Positions 10,850 through 21,716 of a DNA stretch of 64,000 bases are shown here, in pieces. The stretch covers positions 1 through 64,000 of the forward strand of contig JAAEAF010003399.1 of assembly GCA_011037195.1 (NCBI GenBank), read 5' to 3'. The notes under the pieces were generated by a model. It was not told the origin of the DNA. It worked only from the letters and a program-made list of their open reading frames with translations, and searched no databases. This DNA comes from Triatoma infestans. Taxonomy: Eukaryota; Arthropoda; Insecta; Hemiptera; Reduviidae. How positions within the stretch are numbered: position 1 is the stretch's first letter; each line of letters opens with the position of its first letter. The position numbers and the translations under genes are program-made.

Positions 10850-11045
10850 TATCCGTTGTAGCATGCATATTCCTTTTATTCCTGACCGGTTTCGGATTTT
10901 CATCCATCGTCAGAGCAAATTCACCAAGTTCGTGTAGAGAGTTCACTTCAACGCATTGGTTAGTGAATTTGCTCTGACAATGGATGAAAATCCAAAACCG
11001 GTCTGGAATAAAAGGAATATGCATGCTACGACGGATAAAATACCA
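10850..11045. repeat. Foldback element with GAAA-capped hammerhead-like core
   Basis: The left arm (ATTTTATCCGTTGTAGCATG onward) and the right arm (ending CATGCTACGACGGATAAAAT) are reverse complements, centred near 10945. Each arm contains the core CTGACRA, GGAT, GAAA, ATCC. A single-arm relative lies at 36490-36640. Confidence 0.75.
10881..10917 (-). ncRNA. Hammerhead-like core with GNRA-capped stem II
   Basis: Minus strand: CTGACGA (10913-10907), extra T, GGAT, GAAA loop, ATCC, GAAA (10893-10890), CCGGTC, AGG. Stem II is perfect with a GAAA tetraloop. ACCGGT is a self-complementary stem III and GTC would be the cleavage triplet. Stem I pairing is weak. The opposite-arm copy (10974-11011, +) has CTGACAA and AAAA, so it is decayed. 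Confidence 0.5.
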
Positions 11046-11104
11046 GATGTTATCCCAGCATTGCGGACCCATCCACATATTCAACAGAAGTTATATTCTC
11101 TTAA

Positions 11105-11690
11105 TTAATTTCCCTAGTAAGAGGAAGTATTGCGATCGTGCCAGATTTTCACCCGAAATACATGTTTTGTGGTCCCTTCAATGATCTGAAAAAATATGAT
11201 CTTTTATTTAGGTATCCACTGCCATTTTCATGAAAAACACTTCGAGTTCCCGGGTTGAGACAACGCGTCAGTGGTTTTCTAGAAACCATGACGCGCGGTC
11301 TCAACCCGGAAACTAAAGTGTTTTTCATGAAAAAAATGATTTTAGCGACTGGTATATGTGTGTGTGTGTTTTTTTTATTAACAGATATCTCAAAAACGAA
11401 AAGTCGTAGGAAGCTCAACAAACTTGGCATTCCGTTTAATGCACTACCAAATCGCGAAAGATTTCGGGCAAAATCCATTTCAACCAGAAGTACGACTTTA
11501 CTTAATGTTTTTTTTTTTTTGTAGTTTTGTGTGATTTTCTTCCAATGATTTCGTTTAAAATTTGTATTACTATCTACACACATAAATACCCATCACTTTT
11601 ATTGGAAACATTTTCCCAGGTAAATTGATTTTGGGGGTTCTTAAGAATACAGTAGCGTTATGCTTTCCTCTAAATGTATCACTTCAGTAT
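11105..11690 (+). repeat. Rep-1 repeat with a nested short foldback
   Basis: Contains GTATTGCGATCGTGCCAGAT, ATACATGTTTTGTGGTCCCT, TTTTAGCGACTGGT, a GT tract, ATATCTCAAAAACGAAAAGT, CATTCCGTTTAATG, AGTACGACTTTACTTAATG and the ACACATAAATACCCATCAC 3' block. Between the GGTCCC block and the TTAGCGACTGG block sits a foldback insertion at 11224-11333. The 144-codon minus ORF across it is not supported as a gene. Confidence 0.65.
11224..11333. repeat. Short foldback element nested in Rep-1
   Basis: Arms TTTTCATGAAAAACACTTCG and the reverse complement ending GTGTTTTTCATGAAAA meet near 11280 with only a TTTCTAGAAA-type centre. The outer block GGTTGAGAC..CGCGTCA..GG is shared with the 8632-8873 element; the ribozyme-like middle part is absent, so this is an internal-deletion derivative. 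Confidence 0.75.
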
Positions 11691-12133
11691 TTTACCACCT
11701 CCATAATATTAATAGACAGAAGTATTGAATAACGTTGCAATTTTAATGAATATTTTCTTGATTAAATTGTATTAATTAGTAAGAGAAAGTCGTGTGAGTG
11801 TTTCACACCAGCCTTTTTTTTTTTTTAATATTTTATTACATCTGTGTAATTCGCAATAAAATTATTTTAAAAATCAAAGTTTGTGTAAAGTACAAAAATA
11901 TTATATATAAATTTTTAAAATGTTTTTTGTAATTAAAAAAAAAAACTCGTAAAACACAGTAGCGCTCAGTTTGATGTAGTGGATGGATTTATGTGGCCAA
12001 AAATGGCAGCTCTAATTTTTTTAGCGATGTTTTTTTTTTATAATTTAAATATTTTGCAAAAAAAAATTAATGTATTTTGCTGGATCGGCTTCCGCCTAGG
12101 TTGAAACTACGGGGTGGGTTAAAAGGGGTGAAA
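11691..12133. other. Unassigned AT-rich sequence
   Basis: Contains AAGAGAAAGTCGTGTGAGTG followed by TTTCACACC at 11781-11809, the reverse complement of the motif at 19892-19926. Otherwise poly(A)/poly(T) rich with no gene. Confidence 0.35.
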
Positions 12134-12335
12134 AGGAAGGGAATAGTTAAGTGGTTAGCGTACTGGACTCCCACGCGGAGAACCCGGGTTAGAGTCCAGC
12201 TGCGCTACCCTTAGAGTTTTTCTTCCTAGGAGCCTCTACAGCTCACTGTCCGGTGATGGACAGTGTTGTTTGTAACGAGAGAACACTGTCCGGAGGCCGG
12301 CAGTGCACTAAGAAGGCTCCGGGCGCCTTAAATTT
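12134..12335 (+). repeat. tRNA-derived SINE
   Basis: Begins GGAAGGGAATAGTTAAGTGG (box A-like TAGTTAAGTGGTTAGCG), then a GGACTCCCACGCGGAGAACC anticodon-arm-like region and GGGTTAGAGTCC in the box B position. The tRNA-unrelated body follows (CTTAGAGTTTTTCTTCCTAG, CTCTACAGCTCACTGTCCGG, CCGGCAGTGCACTAAGAAGG). It matches the copies at 31655 and 33913. RNA polymerase III transcription is inferred from the boxes. Confidence 0.75.
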
Positions 12336-12389
12336 AAAAAAAAAAAACGGGGGGTGAAGTATTGCGATCGGGTCAAAAGTAGCCTAACC

Positions 12390-12890
12390 AAAGTGGGTGT
12401 TCGGAATAGACTTGTGTGCTGGGACACGCTGGATTTCTGGGCAATAAGATAGCAGATGCGCTGCCAAGGCAGAGCTCGAAAGACATTTTCATAGGTGATG
12501 AACCATTTTGCGGCCTGTCCAGAAGCCAAACATCCATGAAAGGTTGTTCCTATACATAAGAAACCACAGTCGGATGATTATAAGAATAATTATAGGTCTA
12601 TTGTCCGGGAATTTGTAGGCTGTACACCAGTTAGCACTTATAGTGGATGCGATGTGCCGGATACTGAAAGGTTGAGGAAGAAATCCCCGTTACAAATTTT
12701 GTGAGAATGTGCCGGCCTAGGCGGGGATAGTGTTTCCACAGTTGGGAACAAGCTGTGACTGCAGCTTTCAGCACTGCTAAGCCTGCTTAAAGAGGACGAA
12801 GCTGGAAGACAACTTCTAGAGGATCCCTAATAGACCTCCTTGTTATGTCACGGTGGAATGAAGGTTTAGGCATCTCTTTTTCCAATTCTA
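12390..12890 (+). pseudogene. RNase H LINE fragment
   Basis: Frame-broken plus-strand reading gives a GHAGFLGNKIAD-like stretch near 12420-12460 (RNase H His block), FIGDEPFCGLSRSQT, and later EEETPVTNFVRMCRP, equivalent to the TPIHLMTDC Cys/His block at about 23330. Multiple stops. Family is the same as, or close to, the 22635-23612 copy. Confidence 0.45.
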
Positions 12891-12944
12891 ATATAATCTG
12901 ATCTTAGGTTTCAAGGTTGGAGACCGCGTCAGTGGTTTGCTAGA

Positions 12945-12990
12945 AACTGACGTTTCAACCATATTGCAATGAGCTTCTTTCAGGCTAGTT
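12945..12990 (-). ncRNA. Hammerhead-like core downstream of a Penelope-like RT
   Basis: Minus strand: CTGAAAGA (one base inserted relative to CTGAAGA), A, GCTCAT, loop TGCA, ATATGGTT, GAAACGTC, AG. It lies about 30 bases after the Penelope-like coding fragment on the same strand. Hammerhead motifs have been reported in terminal repeats of Penelope-like elements, so the placement fits. The inserted base in the core suggests this copy is inactive. Confidence 0.5.
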
Positions 12991-13019
12991 TCACTTCAAA
13001 AAGCTAATGCACCAATGAA

Positions 13020-13560
13020 CCAATGAAGAAAAGGGGCGGCGCTCCTTATTCCGCCATCTTAGCTGGCGGATGACGAGGTCTAAGTCTTACATCCCACATC
13101 CCTCCTGCCAGTGTTTTATAACCTTGTTCCGCTTTTTCTCTCTCTCCTTTCCCTGAACAGGGGCAGCCATGTTCTGCTCAGACGTAGTCCATCAGATCTC
13201 CTTTTCGACAATTTTCCTCATATTCAATTTTCCGTTGACTCTCTTTACGACACTTTCGTAATAATTGTTTGTTATATTGTGCTTTGCCAGAAATTTAAGA
13301 AATCTCCTAAACTCCTTGCACATTATGGGAGGATAGATCTCGTTTTATCTCTTCTTTCCTCTATCTTCTCAGGTTTCCTGATACCACGGTTGATCAACTA
13401 AGTGATCAAACCTTTCTTCTATGTAGTATCTTGGAGTGAACGAACTCTTCTTCAAGTATCAGTTAGTATGGGTTTTCTTCCGGTATACTTTATGTCCCAA
13501 ATGTTCGATCCTTTTTTTTTTTCATCCGAACTAGTAAATCCAAAAAGGGGAACGCTTTCT
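13020..13560 (-). pseudogene. Penelope-like element RT fragment
   Basis: The minus strand carries LGHKVYRKKTHTN (13508-13470), the highly characteristic block near the end of the Penelope-type RT. Downstream in other frames are PPIMCKEFRRFLKFLAKHNI and SVVKRVNGKLNMRK. Stops are frequent. The 13111-13401 and 13402-13656 plus ORFs are antisense shadows of this fragment. The hammerhead-like motif follows on the same strand. Confidence 0.6.
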
Positions 13561-14449
13561 ATTCTCCAAAGAGGTCACTCATATGGTCTCAACGTGGAAA
13601 ACTCAAATTTGTTTTTTTCTAATGTAATCACACTCAGGCATACACCACATCTGTAACCAGCTTTTTTATGGTAAGCCCAAACGAGCCGAGTTTCTAAATA
13701 TGTTAAAAGATAAAAAGTCAGATTTTGATGGCTGCGGTGCCGGGGTATAGCCTACCAGAGGACTTTAATCTAATCTAGGGGCCATTAAAAATCATACATT
13801 TTTGGAGTATATAACTCAATTTTGAAAATATAATACGATTCGCAATACTTCCTACTTATTAGTGTAAAAAAAAAATTACCAGATTTATAACAAAAGTTTC
13901 AGCCTTGGACTTAATTTTTGCAAGATCAATGCATTAGTGCATTGTCATACAGGAAGTGTGTATAATGTATTCCAAAAAAAAAAAAAAAAAAAAAAATTGT
14001 TTTTTTTTTTTAAATTCGCTGATTATAAATTCTACCATTGCAAATTACAAGCCAACATAATACAATCAAGAAGATTTTCATGCTTGTAGCAAAAAATTTG
14101 TGACTGCACCTCGTTTTTTTCTGTTTTTTTTCCATTTTCTTTGGAATTTTCATTTTGAGTTTACTATTTTCCAAAATACTGCCCTCTAATATTTATTAAA
14201 TAAAAATTGTAAATAACTATAAAATGACTGTAAATGTAAACAATTCAGTTGTAATTTAGTTTAAGTAAAACATTGTGATTAATTTTTTTTTTGTATTTAA
14301 ACTTTTTAGCAGTTTTTTGATTTTTTTTTTTTTCTGGAAAAATTGCCTTACCTTGTTTTGTAAAAAAAAAAAAAAAAATATATATAAATTAAAAACATAC
14401 AAATTTTTGGCTTCTTTATTGAATTTGACATGATCACAATAGAATAGAA
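13561..14449. other. Unassigned AT-rich region
   Basis: Long A and T runs at 13974-13996, 14000-14012 and 14363-14378. CGCAATACTTCCTACTTATT near 13850 is the reverse complement of the Rep-1 start, so a Rep-1 end may be present. No gene. Confidence 0.35.
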
Positions 14450-14796
14450 TAGAATAGAAATGCTTTATTGACAAAGATTTATGACATGTAAATAAACAAA
14501 AAAAAACTTCAAAGCTAATCGGCTTGGTGCTTAACGCCGTCAGCCAGAGTTGTCATCAATCGTGTACAACAGTATTTATACCTCTAACACTACCAAATAA
14601 CAAAATAAATAAAAGCAACATAAACATAATAAATTTTCTTCTAAATAGAAATAAATATAACTTCTGAAAAACATACGAATAATCGTACAAACACTTTAAA
14701 AAATAAATATCTTACGAAAATAGAATAAACTAAAAGAACTATTTGTATATATACAATATTGGTAGAGAGATAGGTTTTCAATTTTTCATTATGTGC
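14442..14796 (-). repeat. 3' UTR and pentanucleotide tail of LINE-M
   Basis: On the minus strand the LINE ends in a short (TTCTA)n array at about 14442-14459, after an AT-rich 3' UTR. Short tandem repeats rather than poly(A) close several non-LTR families. A similar (AGAAT)n run at about 35578-35592 may mark another 3' end. Confidence 0.5.
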
Positions 14797-16830
14797 TCAA
14801 TAGTTAAACTCCTGCACAAGTAGGCTTCTACATTTATAGGCATATTTATGAAAATTAATTAGGTTTCTCCAATTTGCACCATTCAATACATTTATCACTT
14901 CATTCAGCGATAGTAACTTCTTACCAAACCACTTCACGCGCCATTCCTGTAAAGTGGAGCATACACCCAAATAATGATAAACATCCTCCATTTCATTACT
15001 GTTGCAAAGAGAGCTCATAATCTTTGTTCCTCGGATCTACAAATACTGGCATTAAGCTTAATTAGCTGTCCACGCAATTTAAATATAACTCTTATAGACC
15101 TTAAATTATTGTGATCTGAGATATAATGATTTTCTGAGAAGAACAACTTCAGATCCTTATACAAAATATGAAAACTAAATTTTTGCGCCTTACATATCAT
15201 TTCATACCTAAATTCTTTTTTTAACGCTTCTAAAATATTTGTACACATATCTTCTGACAGATAATCCAACTGCAAACCCAATTTATTACACAAGTGAAAA
15301 TTATCTTTATGCCACGATATTCTCTTCTCAATAATTTGCTTCGCCACAATTTTAGGCAGCCTTGAATCCAGCATCAACAAAACCTTATTAATATAGTTAA
15401 AGTGCAAACTCATCGTAAAGAAAAAAATCGGGTAAAGATTTGTTTCCAGGTACAAAATATACATAGGGGAATTAAATGGTAACGAGAACAATCTTTTTAT
15501 AAAGTATAGATTTAATTTTTCAATTTCTTCAAAACTACGTCTCCCCCAGACCTCGCCGCATAACATATTATTGAGCGCACACAGGCATTAAAGATGACCA
15601 TTTTCTTTGATATTGGTATTTCATTTTTATTAAGAATGTTACTTTAGGTGAAATTCAAGGCGAACTTAGCTTTAAGAGACTTTTCTAAAAAGTGTTTTTT
15701 AAGATTGATACGTGGGGTAAAACCAATCCCTAAATAACTATAATAATTAACGATTTCCAAGGGTTTACCATCCATCTTCCACTTTTCATTTTTCGCACGC
15801 CTACCTCCTCGCCCAAATATCATCACTTTAGATTTCCCTTTATTACTGTTAAATTCCACAGAGTGGAATAGCGTGATAAATTATTAATCATCATTTGCAG
15901 TACATTTGGATCCGGCGCCAGCAACACAATGTCGTCGGCGAACGTAAGACATCTTATGTTTACTCCTCCGAGAAAGACTCCTCCACCAATATTATCATGA
16001 AAATCATTCATGAAAATTGAAAATAAACTAGGGGAGAGTAAACAACCCTGTTTCAATCCTACCGCCGTTTCAAAAGACTCTGTAAGCCCGTTTTTAGTCC
16101 TTACTGAGGATTCCGTAAACCTATACAACCCTCGAACGGCTTTAATAAATTTATTTGATGGTCCTAATTGGAATAATTTGTAAAAAATTCAGTTCCTATC
16201 CGGAGAGTCAAATGCTGCCTTAAAATCTATAAAAAAAAGCATATGTTTTGTGACGTTTTAAACGGGTTTGCAGTCCGATAACATTCACCAAATTAAATAT
16301 GTTGTCAATTGTTGAATACCCTTTTCGGAATCCCGCTTGATATTCATTAATTACATTATTTTCAGATATCCAACGTTCCAGTCTCAATAATAATAAACCC
16401 GAAAATAATTTAGCTACGCAATCTGTGAATGCTATTCCACGATAATTACTAATTTCTCCTACATCACCTTTCTTAAAAAGCGGAAAAATAATTGATTTAC
16501 AGAAACTGTTTGGTATATCAGAAGATTCATAAATTGAATTAAAAAACCTTATCAAAGTTTCCAAAAAATTATCGGGGCTAGCTTTATAAAATTCATAAGG
16601 GATACGATCGTATCCCGGCGCTTTTCCATCTTTTGCTTTCTTTAATACTTGTTTAATTCTGAAACTTCAAAGGGTCTATCGAGAGTTTCATTACAAATAA
16701 ACGGAAGCGCATATAAGAAAGGTGACGCTTCAACAGATGGGTTTAAAAGATTCCTGAAGTGTTCTACCCATTTTTCTCCTTTTATTTTCGGACTTCCTAC
16801 AAACTTTCTGTTTTTTTGTAAAGTGACCAA
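14797..16830 (-). pseudogene. LINE-M reverse transcriptase and C-terminal region
   Basis: From 16830 down: FEVSELN, then SIIFPLFKKGDVGEISNYRG (RT motif region 1-2), QAGFRKGYSTIDNIFNLVN (motif 2a), GLKQGCLLSPSLFSIFMND (motif B), LTFADDIVLLAPDP (motif C, catalytic FADD intact), SYLGIGFTPR, and in the C-terminal part EDVYHYLGVCSTLQEW (H..C). No RNase H is seen. At least four frame changes or stops separate the pieces, so the copy is dead but recent enough to be read. Clade not assigned with confidence. Truncated 3' relative at 57277-57835. Confidence 0.8.
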
Positions 16831-16954
16831 ATCCCAAAATTCTTTCGAAGTACTAACATTATTAAATTTTTCTATAATGGCTAATTGGTGGTTTTTCTTT
16901 TTTAATTTACATAATTGTTTAAAATCTCTATTACACTTACATAATGCCTTCTAA

Positions 16955-18130
16955 TCAATTCACTATTGGTTTTTTAAATAGTTTCAGCAATGTAAATGTT
17001 TTATTTCTTAACTTTCTACAATCAAAATCAAACCATTTCTCTCTAAATTGTGATTTTACTTTATTTTCACATTTATTACGATTACCAAAATATGCTGCCT
17101 CATAAACTGTACTCGCAAGGTAACAAACTGTATCCTGTGGATCTTCCGGAGTTACGTCATAATTATTGCGTTCCATGCGTTTTTTAAAGTATAGATCATC
17201 CATCTCAGACCATTTAAGTTTAGGCAGAAGAGACATTAATATATCTTTTGTTTCTGAATTTAAATTTAATTCTAAGTAAATGGGCATATGGTTGGAGAAA
17301 ATTTCCGACTTCACTTTAAAATTTTTTATTAAAGGTACCATATTCATGGAAACACAACAATAGTCAATAACCGAACAAGCATCTCCTCTGATAAAAGTAT
17401 ATTCCCCCAGTGAGTCACCTGATATTCTACCGTTTAAAACTGTTAAATCAAAATCCGAACACAGTTCGAGAAACTCTTCACCTTTTTTATTCGTAGTTTT
17501 ATCTTTGGATTTTCTACCCGGTTCAAACCCTTCTACAATAAATTAACTCCGAGGGAATGGTTTGATTTTCTCCTATCCCTACGTTACAATCCCCTATAAG
17601 AATTAAATTATTATTGCTCATGCACTAAAAACATTTCTCATTTTTATAAAATCCTCTCTCCACTTATCAACACTCACATAGACTGGAAGAACATAGAAAT
17701 TAATATCATCTTTTTGATACATAATTAAACTTTGCCTCTCTATCACTTGAAAGCTAAACCCTTCAGAAATTAAATTTAGTTTGATTCCGTAAAGACTTCC
17801 TTTCTTAGCTCTACCAAACTTAACTTCCCTTTCCGCGCTAACCCAACATAATTTGTAATTAGCAAAAAAATGTTCGAAATAACTTTGATCTACTTCCTCT
17901 AAAAACGTTTCGTATAAACAGAAAATATCAAATTCTTTAACAAAACTGAAAAAATTTACCTTCTCTATTTTGTTTTTTAGACCAGCCACATTATAACTTA
18001 ACACTGAACAAATACACTTATTATTTTCCACATTCTCACTTGCTGCTCTTTCCACCTTTATTCCTTCTCTCCGTTTTTTGCCTTTCCTGCCTCGTAGCTT
18101 TTTCCAGATTCTACCTCTTGCACAGTACAA
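16955..18130 (-). pseudogene. LINE-M APE-type endonuclease region
   Basis: The minus strand reads VLSYNVAGLKNKIEKVNFFS, EFDIFCLYETFLEE (YET replaces the usual QET/QEP) and, after a frameshift near 17618, LILIGDCNVGIG (the GDxN block), then SNHMPIYLELNL (the SDH block, here SNH). This order is typical of apurinic-like endonucleases of non-LTR elements, which nick target DNA for reverse transcription. Frameshifts and unusual catalytic residues indicate an inactive copy. Confidence 0.75.
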
Positions 18131-18522
18131 GTTTCTTGAAAAGATAAGGGTGTATTACTTGTAATAAATATGTCATCAAGCAATAAATTCCTGAACCAGT
18201 TCCTTTCGTTCGCCGAAAACCTAATACCAATCATCTGTTCCAATTCTGTTAGTCCATCTTTTCCATCACACTTCAGACCATCATCCATATCCCAAATAAA
18301 TCTCTTATTTTTATAAATAAAGTAGGAATTCTCATAAGAACAACTCCAGCCCTGTCGAGTTCCAACACTTTGGCTCTAACTCTCCACAAACATCTTCTTC
18401 TCATTCTTGTTCTGTTACAAAGATCTTTGTGAATCACTATTCCGGTACCTTTTAATCTTTTAACATTCCTCATAATTTCCCATACAGTATTCTCTGAATT
18501 AAACTCTGCCAAAAAATACATT
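18131..18522 (-). pseudogene. LINE-M ORF1, C-terminal part after the insertion
   Basis: Continues ORF1 of the 18840-19349 segment: MYFLAEFNSENTVWEIMRN, KRLKGTGIVIHKDLC, a basic RMRRRCLWRVRAKVLE segment, then LFGIWMMV. The layout of coiled coil followed by an RRM-like segment and a basic C-terminal domain resembles L1-type ORF1 RNA chaperones. It is separated from its N-terminal part by the 317-bp insertion. A frameshift lies near 18280. Confidence 0.65.
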
Positions 18523-18839
18523 TTCGTTGTGGTGGTTGGTTCCGCAGAGCTGGAAAGTATCAGAGACATTTTCCGTGGTAGCCTGCTTCATTTTGTGGCC
18601 ATCGACCGGTTTCGGGCGTTCGCCCATCTTCAGGATGCGTTTTTCAGACAGTGTGAAACACAGACAAATTCAGTTTACTCTCAAATTCACCACAACAACT
18701 TGTAACCTGGTATCTTACTCAGGTGCAGCCAGTTTCTCAAATAAAATTTACTCAATAACAAAAAACTATGGTATGAGACCGGAAAGACATTATGAAACCA
18801 CAAAATGAAGCAGGCTACCGCGGAAAATGTCTCTGATAC
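18523..18839. mobile_element. 317-bp non-autonomous element inserted in LINE-M
   Basis: It is flanked by the 7-bp direct repeat ATACATT (18516-18522 and 18840-18846). Removing it makes the LINE-M ORF1 reading continuous (KGGMY joined to FLAEF), which proves an insertion. Near its ends are inverted repeats (TATCAGAGACATTTTCCG, GGTAGCCTGCTTCATTTTGT and complements), but one end carries a further roughly 37 bases outside the repeat. The minus strand contains a hammerhead-like core. The window start holds another copy end. Confidence 0.85.
18599..18638 (-). ncRNA. Hammerhead-like core inside the 317-bp element
   Basis: Minus strand in order: CATC (18637-18634), CTGAAGA (18633-18627), extra T, GGGC, loop GAAC, GCCC, GAAA (18613-18610), CCGGTC, GATG (18603-18600). 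CATC/GATG form stem I, GGGC/GCCC stem II, ACCGGT is self-complementary stem III, and GTC is a canonical cleavage triplet. The one departure from the hammerhead consensus is the single T between the core A9 and stem II. Best-formed copy in the window together with 32127-32164. Confidence 0.55.
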
Positions 18840-19349
18840 ATACATTCCACCTTTATTCTTAATTTCAAACGCCTTATATATAATAACGTTATAAACTCCT
18901 AAAACTTTTCCACATAGCTCTTTTATTGGCTCAACAATCTCTTCATTGTCTTTTTTATTTATGCCTCTAAAAATAAAATTTTTTGCTTTATCCTTATTTA
19001 CTAGACCTTCCACTATACCACTTAGTCTCTTTTCCCTGTTTTTCAACTCTTCCACTTCCTGTTTTAATTTTGCATTTTCCGCTACTATAAAATCTAATTT
19101 ACTCCCTAAAATTTTAAAATCTTCTTTAGAGGGTAATTCTTGCGTAAGTGTCTTTAATTTAGAATCAAGCATGTTACTCAATTTGTCCATTATACCCTCC
19201 ATAACAATATTTTCTTCTGGACAGCTGTTTTGACTTTGTAACCTTTTATTTTGATTCTCTTCTGGTGAACTTTTACTTCTTCTCCTTTTTGACGTTTTAG
19301 AAGTTTTTAGTGCGCAGTATTTATTTAAAGTATTATCTTCGTTACTCAT
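18840..19349 (-). pseudogene. LINE-M ORF1, N-terminal part
   Basis: Starts MSNEDNTLNKYC and has a Lys/Arg/Ser-rich N-terminus (KTSKRRRSKSSPEENQNK). A predicted coiled coil covers roughly residues 55-105 (KLKQEVEELKNREKRL), and an RRM-like segment follows (NFIFRGINKKDNEE, VYNVIIYKAFEIKNKGG). This is an L1-like RNA-binding ORF1. The frame is open until the 317-bp insertion after GGMY. The ATG choice is the first Met of the open frame. Confidence 0.7.
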
Positions 19350-19870
19350 ATAATTTAGATTCAGACTAGCTAATAAACTTAATAAGAGCTACAATGGTTA
19401 ATTTTATGAACTCTATATTAAATATTTAGTATATTGCGGCATCTAAACTTCATAAAAATCTGTAGTTATCAGTAACGTTCAGTACCTTTACCAGATTATC
19501 AATGTGCAAATTACAAATATGCACTGACCTTGAGGTGTTCCCCCACCTACACAACTCTCACGTACTCCTACTCTTCTCCCAATACACACTTCTCTTGTCG
19601 CAACTATTCTCTTGAACTCTGATTCCAAATTCACAAATATCAATCAACGATTACCTAAATTTTCGTAATTTTCGGGCTTTCCACTAAGCTTTTCCAAATG
19701 AGATTTCATAAAATTACTCTCTAAAGGGGAATTTAACTCCACCGAAAAAAAACTACACAAAAATCGTTCAACAAACCACTTTAAAATGTAAGTAAACTCG
19801 GAGCGACAACACACATGTGTTTACTTCCAGTACCAGATAACAACTCTCACATGATCACAATACTTGAGTC
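19350..19870 (-). other. Probable 5' UTR of LINE-M
   Basis: Upstream of ORF1 on the minus strand, about 500 bases without ORFs separate it from the Rep-1-like sequence. The exact 5' end and any target duplication are not visible. Confidence 0.35.
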
Positions 19871-19879
19871 TTTTTTGCA

Positions 19880-20640
19880 ATTTAAAAAAAATCTGGTGTG
19901 AAACACTCACACAACTTTCTCTTACTCCAGTTCTCAAAATTATAACTGACAAATTTTATAGCTTGTGTACCAAATTTATTGAAATTCGTCGAAAACTGAA
20001 AAAAACTGTTCAGTAAAAGAGCACTTCCGGTTTACTAATTTTCTTGAAACTCGAAATTTTGGCCATTTATTTATTTCTAATTAATTTTGTTTGCATGATA
20101 GAATTGTATAATCAACTATGATAGCACTTTAGAGCGAAACATAACCGTACCCCTCCCCCAAAAGTACCCTTAAATGAAGTTTCCCAGAGAAATGTTTTAA
20201 ATAAAAGTTATAGATCTTTGTATGTGTAGTTGATATACCAAGTTTGAAGAAAATCGTCGCATCCATTTTTGAGAAAAACTCAAAAAAGGAAAAAAACAAA
20301 CTAGTAAAGTGGTACTTCCGGTTGAGGAATTTTGACAGATAACGTACTGTCAGATCCCATGGTGATACCTAAACGGAATATCGTTTCAACTTTCTAAGGT
20401 TTTTCGTTTTGGAGCTATGCTGTTCACAAAACACACACACAGAGCCATTTACCAAAAACCACTTTTTTGGACTCAGGAGACCTCAAAACGGATATTTCCG
20501 GTGATAACTCAATATCGAAAATTTCATAGTTTTAGTATATCCAAATTTTATGAAATTCGTCGGTTTTTTTAATGGAGAAAAATCACAAAAATTGAAAAAA
20601 AAAGTTTTCAGTAAAAACGCTCTTGCGATTTAGTTGTGCA
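19880..20640 (-). repeat. Rep-1 family copy, reverse orientation
   Basis: Reverse-oriented phrases: CTGGTGTGAAACACTCACAC and AACTTTCTCTTACT at 19894-19927, AGTTTGAAGAAAATCGTCGC, ATTTTTGAGAAAAACTC, GTACTTCCGGTTGAG, CGGAATATCG, TTTTCGTTTTGGAGCTATGC, GGACTCAGGAGACCTC. They are reverse complements of the ordered Rep-1 phrases at 2985-3370 and 11105-11690. Confidence 0.6.
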
Positions 20641-20779
20641 ATTTCAATTTTTTTTCTGAACTTCCAGGTTATCTTCTTCCTTCTACTGACGATAAGACAA
20701 AGTAATTGCTTAGCTATAAGACAGTTCTATTGTCCATCCCATTTTACAAAGAAATCTCTTGGGAACAAATATTCAATCA

Positions 20780-21095
20780 ATTCTTTATCTCATCTTCATG
20801 ATTTTAACAATATTTGCGGTTGGTATGGGTCGGCACAAGGGGATAAAAGGTAATGAACTAGCCAGCCAACTGGCCAGCAATGGAGCGAAGACCCCTTTCT
20901 TTGGGCCGGAACTTGTTCTGGGGATAGCCAAAAGTATGGCGAGGGCGTCTCTGAGAGAATGGACTCTCGGAGAGAACATAATCGCACTGTGAGGCTAAGT
21001 ATTGGGGCAAAACACGGCAAAATGGTCATGCCAGGCCTGTTGTAAGAGAAGAACCAGAAAGAGCCTAGGTCTAAGCAGGTATCAGATTTGTCGGC
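20780..21095 (+). pseudogene. LINE RNase H C-terminal fragment
   Basis: The plus strand reads VGMGRHKGIKGNELASQLAS, then NGAKTPFFGPELVLG and REWTLGE. This is the HxGIxGNExAD block of RNase H (catalytic region near the final Asp, here LAS) and the following linker. A stop occurs after LGENIIAL and the family tail is cut off. Confidence 0.6.
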
Positions 21096-21104
21096 CAGGC
21101 CTGT

Positions 21105-21716
21105 AAAGAAAGTGGAATAATTTCAAGTACCTGGGCTCAGTGTTGGAAGAAGTAGGTGGATGTGACACCGAGGTGAGTTTAAGAAGTCCGCAGGTCGCGC
21201 AAGTCCACAAGAATGCTCCATTCCCCCTATGGAACAAAACAATTTCTAAAGAAAATAAAAAGAAGATATTTCACTCCATCGTGGAAGGAATTCTTACCTA
21301 TAGGGGCCGAGACGTGGACTGCAACGCAACGGCTGTTTTCGTGGGTAACAGCAGTTGAAATGGATTTTTGGGGGAGATGTTTAAGACCAGAGCAGATCGT
21401 GTGAGAAATGAAGATGTACGGCGGGAAATGAATATAGAGGAATCCGTGGGGAGAGAGAGTTATGAGGAAAAAGCTGACGTGGTATGGGCATCTCAGGCGG
21501 ATGGATCCTAAAAAATGGTCGGAAAAAGTCTGAAAATGGGACCCCCTCCACAAAGAAGAAGGCGGGGAAGACCAGCGCTTCGATGGGAAGAGGAGATAGA
21601 GGAGGAAATTGCGGCCAGAGGATTACACAAGGAGACTGGTCGGACAAGGATTTGTGGAGAGAAATGACCTGGCGGCAACCCAATAGAGGGAAACGCTGAT
21701 GTAAGTAAGTAAGTAG
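21105..21716 (+). pseudogene. RTE-type LINE C-terminal fragment
   Basis: Frame-shifted plus-strand blocks: FKYLGSVLEEVGGCDTEVSL, KIFHSIVEGILTY, GAETWTATQR, MDFWGRCLR, KLTWYGHLRRMDPKKW, RRRRGRPALRWEEEI. These are the diagnostic C-terminal blocks of RTE-clade ORFs (YLGS, YGAETW, WYGHxxRM, GRPxxRW). It ends in a (GTAA)n tail at about 21702-21716. 5'-truncated. Confidence 0.75.

Noticed and set aside
11149..11583. 144-codon minus ORF
   Set aside because: Runs through Rep-1 and a nested foldback; other Rep-1 copies do not keep the frame.
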